DNA of 64,000 nucleotides from contig NZ_FWFK01000002.1 in the NCBI RefSeq assembly GCF_900172265.1, positions 496,001-560,000 of the forward strand. Reading direction: 5' to 3'. Under the pieces are notes generated by a model, which did not search any database, had not been told where the DNA came from, and saw only the letters and a list, made by a program, of their open reading frames with translations. Below are positions 43,240 to 52,207 of this stretch, piece after piece (positions within the stretch are counted from its first letter, which is position 1; every line of letters starts with the position of its first letter). The position numbers were made by a program, and so were the translations under genes. The stretch is from Roseivivax jejudonensis. Its GTDB lineage: Bacteria > Pseudomonadota > Alphaproteobacteria > Rhodobacterales > Rhodobacteraceae.

Positions 43240-43644
43240 TCACTCCGGCGCGGGCTTCACCACGAGACCGTCCGCGAGGACGAAAAGGATGGGCCAGGGC
43301 CGGGGCGGCCCGAAGGTGAAGCCGGTCATGTCGTAGTCGAGGTTCAGCGCGGCCCGGATGTCCGGCCGCGCGAGCCGCGCGGCGGCCACGAGTCGCCCGC
43401 CCGCATCGATGCCGAGGATCGCGGCGACCGGCGCCCGCATCTCCGTCGCCACGGCCCAGCCCGACAGCTTGCCATCGGGGGCAGGCGGCGACAGGTCCGC
43501 GCGCAGCGCCGCGTCCGGCAGGCGGGGCCAGACCTGGGGCGGGCCCGCCCCCTCGAGCCGGACCTGCGCCGACTCCAGAGCGGTGAGCCGCCAGTCCGCG
43601 GGCGCGGCGAGCAGCGCGGCGATCTCGGGGGCGCGATCGGTCAT
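43240..43644 (-). CDS. Hypothetical protein in polysaccharide cluster
   Basis: 134 aa, no recognised family, no signal peptide or transmembrane helix. Small soluble alpha/beta-looking protein with WRLTALESAQVRLEG and LNLDYDMTGFTFGPPRPWPILFVL. Its start overlaps the stop of the upstream capsule gene by 4 nt, which is good evidence that it is a real gene of that operon. Codon and GC pattern agree with the neighbours. No function can be given. Confidence 0.65.
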   Translation of the reverse strand: MTDRAPEIAALLAAPADWRLTALESAQVRLEGAGPPQVWPRLPDAALRADLSPPAPDGKLSGWAVATEMRAPVAAILGIDAGGRLVAAARLARPDIRAALNLDYDMTGFTFGPPRPWPILFVLADGLVVKPAPE

Positions 43645-44906
43645 GGTGCCGTCTCCGGATCGTCCGGCCAGTCCTGCCAGGCGAGCGCATCGAGCGCGGC
43701 ACGCGGGCCTCGCGCGCCGGGGTCACGCCAGAGCGCCAGCCGGCGGAGCAGGGCCGGGACCAGGGCCTCCTCCGGCACGAAGGCGGTGGCGAGAAGGATC
43801 TCCGCCACGCCTGCGGCCCGCGCGTGCCAGGCCGCGCGCCACGCCGGGTCGGCGTATGCCTCGAGCGCCTCGTCGAGATCCGGATGCGCGCCGGGCGGTG
43901 CGAAACAGGCCGCGCCGAGCGGCACCGCGATTCCGCCCAGAAGCGTCGTCTCGAACAGGACGGAGCTGTTCAGTCCGACCACCAGGTCGGCTGTCGCGAG
44001 CCGTGCCGGGAGCGCCTCGGCCGGTTCGGGGTCGGGCAGGATCGTCACGCCGGGCGCGGTGCGCCAGCGGGCGAGGGCGCGGGTCTGCGTGTCCCAGACC
44101 TCGCCGCCGCGGATGCGCGCGCCGGGATGCGGCTTCAGATCCACGGCGAAACCGGCGCCGAGAAGCCGCGGCAGAACCGCGTCGAGCATGGCCTCCGGGC
44201 CGGAATAGGGACTGTAGAGCAGGACGTTCGCATCGTCCGAGAGCTGCAGCGGCACCAGCGCCACGGGGGCGGGGCCGTGCGCGGCCGGGGGCGACGGGGC
44301 CGGGCGCAGGGCCGGCGGCCGCACCCGCGCGGCGGCCCGGTCCGGCGCGCCGAGCGCAGGATGGGGCTGAAACGCGTCCGCGCCGAGCCGGGCGGTCGAC
44401 GCGCCGCCGTTGACGCCCTCGGGATCGATCAGAAGCGCCGGGGCGAAGGGGGCGCGGAAGCTCGCGAGTTCGAGATGCGCGCGCGGCAGGCCGGCCCGCG
44501 TGCAGACCGCCCGCACCGCGGCGTTGTCGCCCCAGAGAACCACCGCGTCGAAGGCGAACCGCTCCGCCCGCACGAGCTCCAGGAGCGCGACATAGGCCCG
44601 CGTCAGCGGCGCTTCGGGATCCTGCATCAGGGCCGTCCACGCGCTCTGGCCGGCCGCGTCCCAGGCGATGGCGTCGCGCTGCAGCGCCCGGCGGGTGTCC
44701 GGATCTGGCTGCAGCACCAGCGGCCAGAGATGCGGCGCCTCGGCCAGCACGAGATCGGCCATGAGCGGGTTGCACAGCAGCCGCCCCTCCCAGCCCGGGC
44801 GCCGGTTCAGCGCCTCGAGCACCGGCAGGAACCGGCGGAGCGGGGCTTCGAACTCGGCGAAGCCGTCGCGCAGCCCGTGCGGCTCCACGTGGATCAGCAC
44901 CTTCAT
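43641..44906 (-). CDS. Capsule polysaccharide synthesis-type glycosyltransferase (KpsS/KpsC-like)
   Basis: 421 aa from the ATG at 44906 ([19 protein letters not shown]). It has a GT-B-like layout: N-terminal half with LLCNPLMADLVLAEAP and VVLWGDNAAVRAVC, C-terminal half with NVLLYSPYSGPEAMLDAVL, FAVDLKPHPGARI and ADLVVGLNSSVLFETTLLGGIAVPLG. These resemble the capsule synthesis family (PF05159-type) that adds Kdo or other sugars. The start overlaps the preceding gene by 4 nt (ATGA), and that gene in turn overlaps kdsA, so a Kdo-related role fits. Donor and acceptor unknown. Confidence 0.7.
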   Translation of the reverse strand: MKVLIHVEPHGLRDGFAEFEAPLRRFLPVLEALNRRPGWEGRLLCNPLMADLVLAEAPHLWPLVLQPDPDTRRALQRDAIAWDAAGQSAWTALMQDPEAPLTRAYVALLELVRAERFAFDAVVLWGDNAAVRAVCTRAGLPRAHLELASFRAPFAPALLIDPEGVNGGASTARLGADAFQPHPALGAPDRAAARVRPPALRPAPSPPAAHGPAPVALVPLQLSDDANVLLYSPYSGPEAMLDAVLPRLLGAGFAVDLKPHPGARIRGGEVWDTQTRALARWRTAPGVTILPDPEPAEALPARLATADLVVGLNSSVLFETTLLGGIAVPLGAACFAPPGAHPDLDEALEAYADPAWRAAWHARAAGVAEILLATAFVPEEALVPALLRRLALWRDPGARGPRAALDALAWQDWPDDPETAP

Positions 44907-45979
44907 CGCGGCGCTCCGTCCGCCGGGAGGATCTGCGCGAGCATCCCGGCGAGCGCCGCGTCCTGTCGCGCGGGCGAAAGGCTCTGACGCCAGCGATATT
45001 CGTCTCTGATCCGGCGCGGCCAGTCCTGTCGCAGCGGCGCGGTGAAGATCTCGTGCAGGTCCTCGCCCCAGTCGTCGCGCAGCGGAACGCAGCGATGCGC
45101 CGGTGCGGCGGAGGCGGCGATCTGCTCGGGAACGGCGCCCCAGCCGGTGGCCCCGGCGACGAGCGCGCGCGCCATCGCCGCACCGCTGCGGGCGGCGGTC
45201 CAGTCGGCCGCGCCGTCGCTCGGCCAGACGGCGACGGTGCCCGGCGCCATCGGGAGGGGCCGGCCGGCCGGCACGATGTCGAGCGCGGGATGGTCGCGCA
45301 GCGCGTCGGGCAGGATCACGTCGGCGCCGATCACCAGCCGGGCGCCGGTGCGTTCGGCCGCCAGCGCGAGCCGCGCGGCCTGCGGCAGAAGCGCGGTGCG
45401 ATCGGTGGCATCCGTGGCCTCGACGACGATCCGTCGCGCGCCGGGCGGCGGAGCCCAGCCGGGGCGCAGGCCGGGCAGGGGCGGGCGCCCGGCCGCCTCG
45501 GGTACGAGCGGCAGGGCGAGGCAGGTCGTGCCCGGCGCGCGGGCCGCCAGCCGCGCGGCCATCGCCGGGCCGGTCACCAGGAAGGCGTCGCAAAGCGCCA
45601 CCGCCCGCGCGAGGTCGCGCACATGCCGCAACAGCGCCCCCTGCGTGGCGTCGGGATGGCCGCGCAGGCGTCCGTCGGCCCAGAGGCCGAGGTCGAAATC
45701 CGCGCTCTCGTAGGCGCCGACGATCCGCGTGCCGCGGGCCCGCGCGGTCTCGACCAGCGCGGCCAGATCCGGCGTGTAGGCGGGGTTCGACAGGATCACC
45801 GCGCGGGCGTCGCCCGGCGCCTCTGTCGGGGGCGCGTCCTCCGCCGCGCCCGGGGGCAGCCAGCGCGCCCGCCCGGTGCGGACCAGCCGCCGCATCCAGG
45901 CCGGCGGGCGCCGGTCGAGCGCCGCCGGCGCCGGCGCGTGGTGCAGGTAGAGGCCCGCCGGAGCGCGGGCCGCGCTCAC
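44903..45979 (-). CDS. Probable surface-polysaccharide glycosyltransferase, unassigned
   Basis: 358 aa from a GTG at 45979 that overlaps the kdsA stop (GTGA). No clear family by eye; a GT-B-like arrangement is suggested by [54 protein letters not shown] in the first half and [53 protein letters not shown], plus a C-terminal REYRWRQSL-like tail. No membrane helix. Tight coupling between kdsA and the capsule gene suggests it takes part in the same polymer. Confidence 0.6.
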   Translation of the reverse strand: MSAARAPAGLYLHHAPAPAALDRRPPAWMRRLVRTGRARWLPPGAAEDAPPTEAPGDARAVILSNPAYTPDLAALVETARARGTRIVGAYESADFDLGLWADGRLRGHPDATQGALLRHVRDLARAVALCDAFLVTGPAMAARLAARAPGTTCLALPLVPEAAGRPPLPGLRPGWAPPPGARRIVVEATDATDRTALLPQAARLALAAERTGARLVIGADVILPDALRDHPALDIVPAGRPLPMAPGTVAVWPSDGAADWTAARSGAAMARALVAGATGWGAVPEQIAASAAPAHRCVPLRDDWGEDLHEIFTAPLRQDWPRRIRDEYRWRQSLSPARQDAALAGMLAQILPADGAPR

Positions 45980-46815
45980 CCGCGGCCTTTCCTCAGGTCG
46001 TCGAAGGCGCGCAGCTCGGCGATGAGACCCGCCATGCGGTCCACCGGGATCATGTTCGGCCCGTCCGAGGGGGCGGTGTCGGGATCCTGGTGCGTCTCGA
46101 TGAAAAGCGCCGAGACGCCGACCGCCACCGCCGCGCGGGCGAGGACCGGGGCGAACTCGCGCTGGCCGCCCGAGGTCGCGCCCTGGCCGCCCGGCTGCTG
46201 CACCGAATGGGTCGCGTCGAACACGATCGGATGCCCCGTGCGTTCCATGATCGGCAGGCCGCGGAAATCCGACACCAGCGCGTTGTAGCCGAAGCTCGTG
46301 CCGCGCTCGCACAGCAGGATGCGGTCGTTGCCGGTGGAGGCGATCTTGGCGGCGACGTTCGCCATGTCCCACGGCGCGAGGAACTGGCCCTTCTTGACGT
46401 TGATCGCCGCGCCGGTCTCGCCGGCGGCGAGCAGCAGGTCGGTCTGCCGGCAGAGGAAGGCGGGGATCTGCAGCACGTCGCAGATCTCGGCCGCCGGCGC
46501 GCAATGGCCCGGCTCGTGCACGTCGGTCAGGACCGGCACGCCGAACTCCTCGCGGATGCGGCCGAGGATCTCGAGCCCGGCCTCCATTCCGAGTCCGCGC
46601 GCTGTGCCCAGCGAGGAGCGGTTGGCCTTGTCGTAGCTCGCCTTGAAGACGAAGCGCGTGCCGGTGGGCGCGCAGGCCTCGGCGATCTTCTCGGCCATCA
46701 TCCTTGCGTGGTCGAGGCTCTCGAGCTGGCAGGGGCCGGTGATCAGCGCGACGGGGGCGTCGCCGCCGATCCCGATATCGCCCACGGTGACCGTTTTCGT
46801 CTCGATCGCGTCCAA
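45976..46815 (-). CDS. kdsA: 2-dehydro-3-deoxyphosphooctonate aldolase (Kdo-8-P synthase)
   Basis: 279 aa, usual length. Condenses arabinose 5-phosphate with phosphoenolpyruvate. Signatures: [67 protein letters not shown], and [30 protein letters not shown]. The Cys in ITGPCQ marks the metal-dependent class. It starts 1 bp downstream of kdsB; a second copy besides the chromosomal lipid A-core genes is likely, as this lies in the plasmid-type region. Confidence 0.96.
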   Translation of the reverse strand: MDAIETKTVTVGDIGIGGDAPVALITGPCQLESLDHARMMAEKIAEACAPTGTRFVFKASYDKANRSSLGTARGLGMEAGLEILGRIREEFGVPVLTDVHEPGHCAPAAEICDVLQIPAFLCRQTDLLLAAGETGAAINVKKGQFLAPWDMANVAAKIASTGNDRILLCERGTSFGYNALVSDFRGLPIMERTGHPIVFDATHSVQQPGGQGATSGGQREFAPVLARAAVAVGVSALFIETHQDPDTAPSDGPNMIPVDRMAGLIAELRAFDDLRKGRG

Positions 46816-46816
46816 A

Positions 46817-47605
46817 TCACTGCTCCTTCAGGGCGGCTTCGATGCGGGGGATGTCCTCGGGGTTGTTGAGCTCCCAGAACACGCGGCCGCGGGCCTCGAC
46901 CTCGACGCAGGCGACCGCGGCGCCGTTCTCCACGAACCGCAGCTGCTCGAGCCCCTCGAGCCGTTCGAGCGTGCCCTCGGGCCAGCCGGTATAGGCCCGC
47001 AGTGCGGCCGGGCGGTAGGCGTAGACGCCGACATGGTGAAAGACCGGGATCGGGTCGGGCAGGGCGCCCGGGGCGATCCAGGGGATCACCTCCTTGGAGA
47101 AGTAGAGCGCCCGCCCGGCGGTATCGAAGACCGCGGTGGTGCCGCCGACGCGGCCGGCGCGGCGGTCCTCGGTGAAATGGCCGTAGGTCACCGGGTCGCA
47201 GCGCAACACCGGGGTCGCCACCTGCGCCGCGGGATCGGCCGCCATCGCCTCGATCAGCGCGGTCAGGAACCACGGCGGGGTGAGCGGCGCGTCGCCCTGC
47301 AGGTTGACCACGAGATCGGTCTCCAGCCCCGCGCGCGCCAGCGCGTCGGCGCAGCGTTCGGTGCCGTTGCGGCAGCCCTCGGCGGTCATCGCGACCTCGG
47401 CACCGAAGCCCCGCGCGGCGTCGGCGATACGGTCGTCGTCGGTCGCCACCAGCACCCTTGCGGTGCCGGGCACCTGCATCGCCGCCTCCCAGGTCAGGCG
47501 GATCAGGCTCTTGCGCGTGCCGTCGGGCAGGGTCAGCTCGGCCAGCGGCTTGCCCGGGTAGCGGGTCGAGGCGTAGCGCGCGGGAATGACGACGGTGACG
47601 TCCAT
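46817..47605 (-). CDS. kdsB: 3-deoxy-manno-octulosonate cytidylyltransferase
   Basis: 262 aa from the ATG at 47605. Activates Kdo as CMP-Kdo. N-terminal nucleotide motif [65 protein letters not shown] and [21 protein letters not shown] are diagnostic. The start overlaps the last base of kdsD. With kdsA and kdsD it provides a complete CMP-Kdo supply for the adjacent polymer genes. Confidence 0.96.
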   Translation of the reverse strand: MDVTVVIPARYASTRYPGKPLAELTLPDGTRKSLIRLTWEAAMQVPGTARVLVATDDDRIADAARGFGAEVAMTAEGCRNGTERCADALARAGLETDLVVNLQGDAPLTPPWFLTALIEAMAADPAAQVATPVLRCDPVTYGHFTEDRRAGRVGGTTAVFDTAGRALYFSKEVIPWIAPGALPDPIPVFHHVGVYAYRPAALRAYTGWPEGTLERLEGLEQLRFVENGAAVACVEVEARGRVFWELNNPEDIPRIEAALKEQ

Positions 47606-48591
47606 CACACCACGCCCGCGCGCAACAGGTCGTGGACGTGGATCACGCCCTCGGGCCGGCCCTCGGCATCGACCACGACGAGCGCGTTGATCTTGCGCGC
47701 GTTCATCAGCGCCAGCGCCTGCGCCGCCAGCATGTCGGGCGGCACGGTGACCGGGTCGGGATTGGCGACCTCGCCGGCGGTGTGGGTCATCAGCTCCTCC
47801 ATCTTGCGCCGCAGGTCGCCGTCGGAGATCACCCCGGCGAGCCGGTCGCCGGTGACCACCGCGGCGATGCCCAGCCCCTTCGAGGTCATCTCGATCAGCG
47901 TCTCGCTCATCGGGGTGGCGGCATCCACGAGCGGCAGTTCGGCGCCCACGTGCATCAGCTGCGCCACCGTCGCCATCTGCGCCCCGAGCTTGCCGCCGGG
48001 ATGGAAGATTCGGAAATCCTCGGCCAGAAAGCCGCGCTGCTCCATCAGCGCCACGGCGAGCGCGTCGCCGAGCGCCATGGTCAGCGTCGTCGAGGTGGTG
48101 GGCGCCATGCCGATGGCGCAGGCCTCGGGCGCGGCCGGCAGCGTCAGGCGGTGATCGGCCGCCTTCATCAGCGTGCTCGCCGGTTTCGAGGAGATCGCCA
48201 CCATCGGGATCGAGAAGCGCCGGGTATGGGCGACGAGGTCGCGCAGCTCGGAGGTCTCGCCGGAGTTCGAGATCAGCAGGCAGATGTCCTCGCGGGTGAT
48301 CATGCCGAGATCGCCGTGGCTCGCCTCGGCCGCGTGCACGAAATGCGAGGGCGTGCCGGTGGAGGCCAGCGTGGCCGAGATCTTGCGCCCGACATGGCCC
48401 GACTTGCCGATGCCGGACACCACCACCCGGCCCTGCGCGCGCAGGATCAGCTCGACCACCGCGGCGAAGTCCATCGGCATCTGCTCGGCCAGGAGCTGCA
48501 GCGCATCGGCTTCGGTGCGAAGCACCCGGCGGGCGGCGTCGAGCGCGGGGTCGGTTTGCGTGGTGTCGGAAAGTGAAGCCATGTCGTCCAT
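47605..48591 (-). CDS. kdsD: Arabinose-5-phosphate isomerase (KdsD/KpsF)
   Basis: 328 aa from the ATG at 48591; a second ATG nine bases in is an alternative. SIS domain with VVVSGIGKSGHVGRKISATLASTG, HGDLGMI and ISNSGETSEL, followed by two CBS domains (LMHVGAELPLVDAATPM..., GDRLAGVISDGDLRR..., NARKINALVVVDAEGRPEGVIHVHDLLR). Converts ribulose 5-phosphate to arabinose 5-phosphate, the first step to Kdo. KpsF is the capsule-linked paralogue of this enzyme, which suits the context here. Confidence 0.93.
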   Translation of the reverse strand: MDDMASLSDTTQTDPALDAARRVLRTEADALQLLAEQMPMDFAAVVELILRAQGRVVVSGIGKSGHVGRKISATLASTGTPSHFVHAAEASHGDLGMITREDICLLISNSGETSELRDLVAHTRRFSIPMVAISSKPASTLMKAADHRLTLPAAPEACAIGMAPTTSTTLTMALGDALAVALMEQRGFLAEDFRIFHPGGKLGAQMATVAQLMHVGAELPLVDAATPMSETLIEMTSKGLGIAAVVTGDRLAGVISDGDLRRKMEELMTHTAGEVANPDPVTVPPDMLAAQALALMNARKINALVVVDAEGRPEGVIHVHDLLRAGVV

Positions 48592-48818
48592 GCGGAAGGA
48601 TCCCGTGATCAGGCGGCGCGGGCGGCACCGGCCGCGCCTCCCGATAGCAAGCCGGGCGGCGCGGAGAAAGCGCATTTCCGGGCCGTATGCCGGTTCCGCC
48701 GGGCGCCCGGCGGGGCGGCGCCGGCGCGCGCGTGGCGGTTGAGTCCGGTCCGGGCGGCGGCTAGGACACGCAGCAGCGCGGGCAGGTCGCCCGCCGCGCA
48801 CGCGCCCGAGGAGCCCCG

Positions 48819-49748
48819 ATGACCGACGACACAGCGCCCGCAGACTCCCCGGCGCCGCGTCCGGGCGACGCCGCGCGCGAGCATGGCGCGGCGCCGGGGC
48901 GGCCGGAGGGGCGGGATCCCGATCTCGCCGCGCTGGCGGACCGCGTCGTCACGCTCCTGATGGCCGAGCGGCTGGGGCCCACGCTCGATCTGCGCGAGAT
49001 CGAGGGCAGCTCCGAGATCGTCGCCGCGCTGCGCCGGCTGTTCGAGGCGCCCTACGCGCCGCTCCTGGCGGCGGATAACGCGGAGAACGCGGAGGGCACG
49101 GAAGACGGAAGCGCAGCGACGGATCCCGCGCGCCAGGCCCTGCGCCGGCTCGTGGCCGACACGGCGGCGGCGCGCACCGACCTGTTCCTGATCAAGGCCG
49201 CGCTCGAGCGCGACAACCGTTACGTCGCGGGCCGCGGCACGGCCTACGAGGATCCGCTGATGCTGGCGCGGCAGCTGATGGCGGAGGCGCCGGACCCCGC
49301 GGCGCATCCCGCCGCCGAGCTGGTCCTGCCCTTCGACGCGCGGCTGCTCGGCTCGGGCTGGCATCCGCCGGAGACCGCGCCGGACGGCCGCGTCTTCCGC
49401 TGGTCGAGCCGGGCGCGCAACCTTTCGGTCGTGCTGCCGGTCCTCGGCCCCGGTCGCCACGCGGTGGCGATGGATTACGAGGTGCTGCTGCCCGAGCAGA
49501 TGTCGGAGGTCACGGTCGCGGTCGACGGCACGCCGGTCGCGCCCGCGCTCGAGGCCGGCCCGGACGGCAAGCGCGGCACGTTGCGCTTCGAGACCGACGT
49601 CGCGCCCGAGGGCGCGGCCGGGTTCCAGGTGCTCGAGCTGTCGATCGCGGGGCCGGTGCGCCCGGCCGATTACGGGCTCGACGATGCCCGCGTGCTGGGG
49701 CTGAAGAGCTGGGGCTTCGAGATGTCCTATGCCGGCCATCCGGGCTGA
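48819..49748 (+). CDS. Hypothetical protein in polysaccharide cluster
   Basis: 309 aa, not recognised. The first 45 residues are disordered (Pro/Ala/Asp rich); 46-150 is helical (DLAALADRVVTLLMAERLG); the rest looks like a beta sandwich (GSGWHPPETAPDGRVFRWSSRARNLSVVLPVLG, AGFQVLELSIAGPVRP). The GSGWH...E and FRW pieces recall accessory beta domains attached to glycosyltransferases in surface-polymer loci. The next glycosyltransferase begins 3 bp downstream, so it belongs to that operon. Not secreted by any signal I can see. Confidence 0.65.
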   Translation: MTDDTAPADSPAPRPGDAAREHGAAPGRPEGRDPDLAALADRVVTLLMAERLGPTLDLREIEGSSEIVAALRRLFEAPYAPLLAADNAENAEGTEDGSAATDPARQALRRLVADTAAARTDLFLIKAALERDNRYVAGRGTAYEDPLMLARQLMAEAPDPAAHPAAELVLPFDARLLGSGWHPPETAPDGRVFRWSSRARNLSVVLPVLGPGRHAVAMDYEVLLPEQMSEVTVAVDGTPVAPALEAGPDGKRGTLRFETDVAPEGAAGFQVLELSIAGPVRPADYGLDDARVLGLKSWGFEMSYAGHPG

Positions 49749-49751
49749 GCG

Positions 49752-51026
49752 GTGAGCGGCGGACGCGGCCTTCTCGGACGGCTCCGGCGCCGGTCCGGCC
49801 CCGCCGCGACCGGCGCCGTGGACGGGGCAGTGGATCCCGGCACCGCGGCCGAGGTCGCGGCCGGCCGCCGCGGCCGGGTCACCGTGCTGACCGACATCCC
49901 GTTCTGGGAGGGCGTCTACGGCAGCCACGCGCGGCTGCAGGCGCTCTTTGCCGCGCTGGCCGGCGCGGTCGATCTCGAGGTGCTGGTCTTCCGCCGGCTC
50001 GACGACCGCGCCGCGGCGCGGCTGGCCACGCTCGGCGTGGACTACGCCGTGGTCCCGGCCCTGTCCGGGACGCCGGAAGCGGAGCCCGGCGAGGACGTGC
50101 CGGCGCCGCCGGCGACAGGGCTCTCCGCCGATCCGCTCCTGGCCGGACGGGCGCGCGCCGACTGGCTCGCGGCGGCCTCGGCGCGACTCGCCGAGACCCG
50201 GCCCGACGCGGTGATCGTGGAGTACATCGACCGGTCGTGGCTGCTTGACGCGGTGCCGGCGGGCACCGCGCGGATCCTCGACGCGCACGACGTGATGTCG
50301 GCGCGGATGGGCAGCTTCGCGCGGTTCGGGCAGGAGACTTCGATCCAGATTCCGGCGCGCGACGAGGCCCGGCTGATGGGGCTCTACGACGCGGTGCTGG
50401 CGATCTCGCGCAGCGACGCCGCCGACATCGCCGGCCGGCTCGGGCAGCGGCGGGTGCTGACGGTGCCGCACGCGATCCCCGCGCGACCGCTCTACCGTCA
50501 CCGGGAGGCCGCGCGGACGCTGCTCTTCATGGGCGCGGGATCGACGGCGAACGTCGCCGGGCTGAAGTGGTTTCTCGATCAGGTCTGGCCGGTGCTCTCG
50601 GACCGGTTCACGCTGAAGGTGGTGGGCACCGTCTGCGGCCAGCTCGGCCGCCGGCCGCCGAACGTGGAGCTCCTGGGCCGGGTCGAGGACCTCGACGCGG
50701 TGCTGGGCGAGATCGACATCGCGGTGAACCCGGTCTTCATCGGCGGCGGGCTGAAGATCAAGACGCTGGACGCGCTCGCCGCCGGGCTGCCCTCGGTGAA
50801 CTGCGCCGAGGCGGTGCGCGGGATCGAGCACCTCGCCGGCGACGCGCTCGCCGTGGCCGACAGCCGCGCCGCCTTCGTGGCCGAGATCCTGCGGCTGGCG
50901 GCAGACGGGCCGCGCCGGCAGGCGATGTCGCGCGCCGCGCAGGCTGCCGTCGCGGCGGAGTTCGCGCCCGACCGGGCCTTCGCGGAGCTCCTGCGCTGGC
51001 TCGCCCACGTGCGGAGGCCGGCATGA
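49752..51026 (+). CDS. Glycosyltransferase family 4-like
   Basis: 424 aa from a GTG at 49752. A GT-B enzyme: N-terminal RVTVLTDIPFWEGVYGSHARL, central ILDAHDVMSARM, C-terminal Rossmann domain TLLFMGAGSTANVAGLKWFLDQVWP, VELLGRVEDLDAVLGEIDIAVNPVFIGGGLKIKTLDALAAGLPSV, the latter being the nucleotide-sugar binding E/G-x7-E type region. It transfers an activated sugar during surface-glycan assembly. It overlaps the next gene by 4 nt. Confidence 0.85.
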   Translation: MSGGRGLLGRLRRRSGPAATGAVDGAVDPGTAAEVAAGRRGRVTVLTDIPFWEGVYGSHARLQALFAALAGAVDLEVLVFRRLDDRAAARLATLGVDYAVVPALSGTPEAEPGEDVPAPPATGLSADPLLAGRARADWLAAASARLAETRPDAVIVEYIDRSWLLDAVPAGTARILDAHDVMSARMGSFARFGQETSIQIPARDEARLMGLYDAVLAISRSDAADIAGRLGQRRVLTVPHAIPARPLYRHREAARTLLFMGAGSTANVAGLKWFLDQVWPVLSDRFTLKVVGTVCGQLGRRPPNVELLGRVEDLDAVLGEIDIAVNPVFIGGGLKIKTLDALAAGLPSVNCAEAVRGIEHLAGDALAVADSRAAFVAEILRLAADGPRRQAMSRAAQAAVAAEFAPDRAFAELLRWLAHVRRPA

Positions 51027-52207
51027 CCGGGCCCGCTGCCGCCGCCGATCGCGTGCCGGTGCCGGCCCGGCCGCCCCGGCGCATCGTCTTCACCGCGGAT
51101 TTCCTGCGCGCCTCGCCCTATCACTGGCGGCCGACCCAGCATTTCAACGCGCTCTGGCTGAAGCAGCTCTTCGGCGAGTCGCTGCGCCAGGCCACCGGCC
51201 TGCCCTCCGAGCTGATGATGTGGGACCACGACAGCGTCGCGGGCGGCGGGTTCGATGCCGGGCTCGTGGCTCAGATCTACGACGCCTTCGGCGTGCCGCG
51301 GAACATTCACGGCTGGGTGCGGATCTTCAACGCCGACCGGATGCCGCCGCAGGTGGAGGCGCTGATCCTCTCGCGGGTCCGCGACGCGCTGGTCGTGGGC
51401 TTCGAGATGCCGCCCTTCCTCGAGGCGCTGCTGACCCGGCACGGCATCCCCTTCGTCGATGTCATCAACCACCCTGTGCGGTTTCTCGACGACATCATGT
51501 TCGGGCTGCGCGGCAACCTCGCCCCCATCGACCGGGCGCTGGCGCAAGAGGCGGTGTCCGAGGACTGGCTGCGGCTCATGGCCGGGATCCAGGCGGCGGC
51601 GGCGCAGCGGCTGTTCCGCCGCGAGATCCCCGACGACAGCGCGCTGTTCCTGATGCAGATGGAGCACGACCGCAGCCAGGTGGACGGCCGCCGCTTCGTC
51701 AAGGCGGTCGAGTTCATGGACCGCATCGCCGGGCTCGCGGCGCGGCACGAGCGGCTCTTCGTGAAGACCCATCCGCTGCAGCCGCGCGCGCCGCAGGCGA
51801 TGGCGATCCTCGGGGCCTTCCCGAACGCCGAGGCGATCGACGCGAACTTCTACACGCTCGCGGCCACGTCGCAGGTCCGCACCGTGGCCGCGCTGAGCTC
51901 CAGCACGATCACCGAGGCGGCCTATTTCGGCAAGGCGGCGGAGTATCTGTTCCGCCCGCCCTACCGCTTCGCCCGGGGCGGGGACATGCCGTCGGGCGGA
52001 GACTATGTCGGTGTATACCACAAGTATCTCGAGCCGGACTTCTGGCGCCGGCTGCTGCGCGAGGTGGTCGAGACCACGCCCGAGGACGGGATGCGCGTGG
52101 CCGAGAAGCCCAACCGCCTGCGGCTGTCGCTGCGCGAGTTCTGGAACTTCAACGAGATCGACACCGACTTCGCCGTCGAGGCCTATCTCAGGGCGCATCC
52201 GCGCTGA
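51023..52207 (+). CDS. Capsule synthesis-like glycosyltransferase
   Basis: 394 aa from the ATG at 51023, overlapping the previous stop. Sequence starts with RRIVFTADFLRASPYHWRPTQHFNALWLKQLF, contains HGIPFVDVINHPVRFLDDIMFG and RLFVKTHPLQPRAPQ, and ends with VAALSSSTITEAAYFGKAAEYLF. The VKTHP and SSSTITEAAYFGK elements parallel the VKTHPD and TSQIGLEALLAGK motifs of KpsC-like proteins, so a Kdo- or related transferase of the capsule type is inferred. It converges with the large trimodular gene, overlapping its 3' end by 20 nt. Confidence 0.65.
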   Translation: MTGPAAAADRVPVPARPPRRIVFTADFLRASPYHWRPTQHFNALWLKQLFGESLRQATGLPSELMMWDHDSVAGGGFDAGLVAQIYDAFGVPRNIHGWVRIFNADRMPPQVEALILSRVRDALVVGFEMPPFLEALLTRHGIPFVDVINHPVRFLDDIMFGLRGNLAPIDRALAQEAVSEDWLRLMAGIQAAAAQRLFRREIPDDSALFLMQMEHDRSQVDGRRFVKAVEFMDRIAGLAARHERLFVKTHPLQPRAPQAMAILGAFPNAEAIDANFYTLAATSQVRTVAALSSSTITEAAYFGKAAEYLFRPPYRFARGGDMPSGGDYVGVYHKYLEPDFWRRLLREVVETTPEDGMRVAEKPNRLRLSLREFWNFNEIDTDFAVEAYLRAHPR

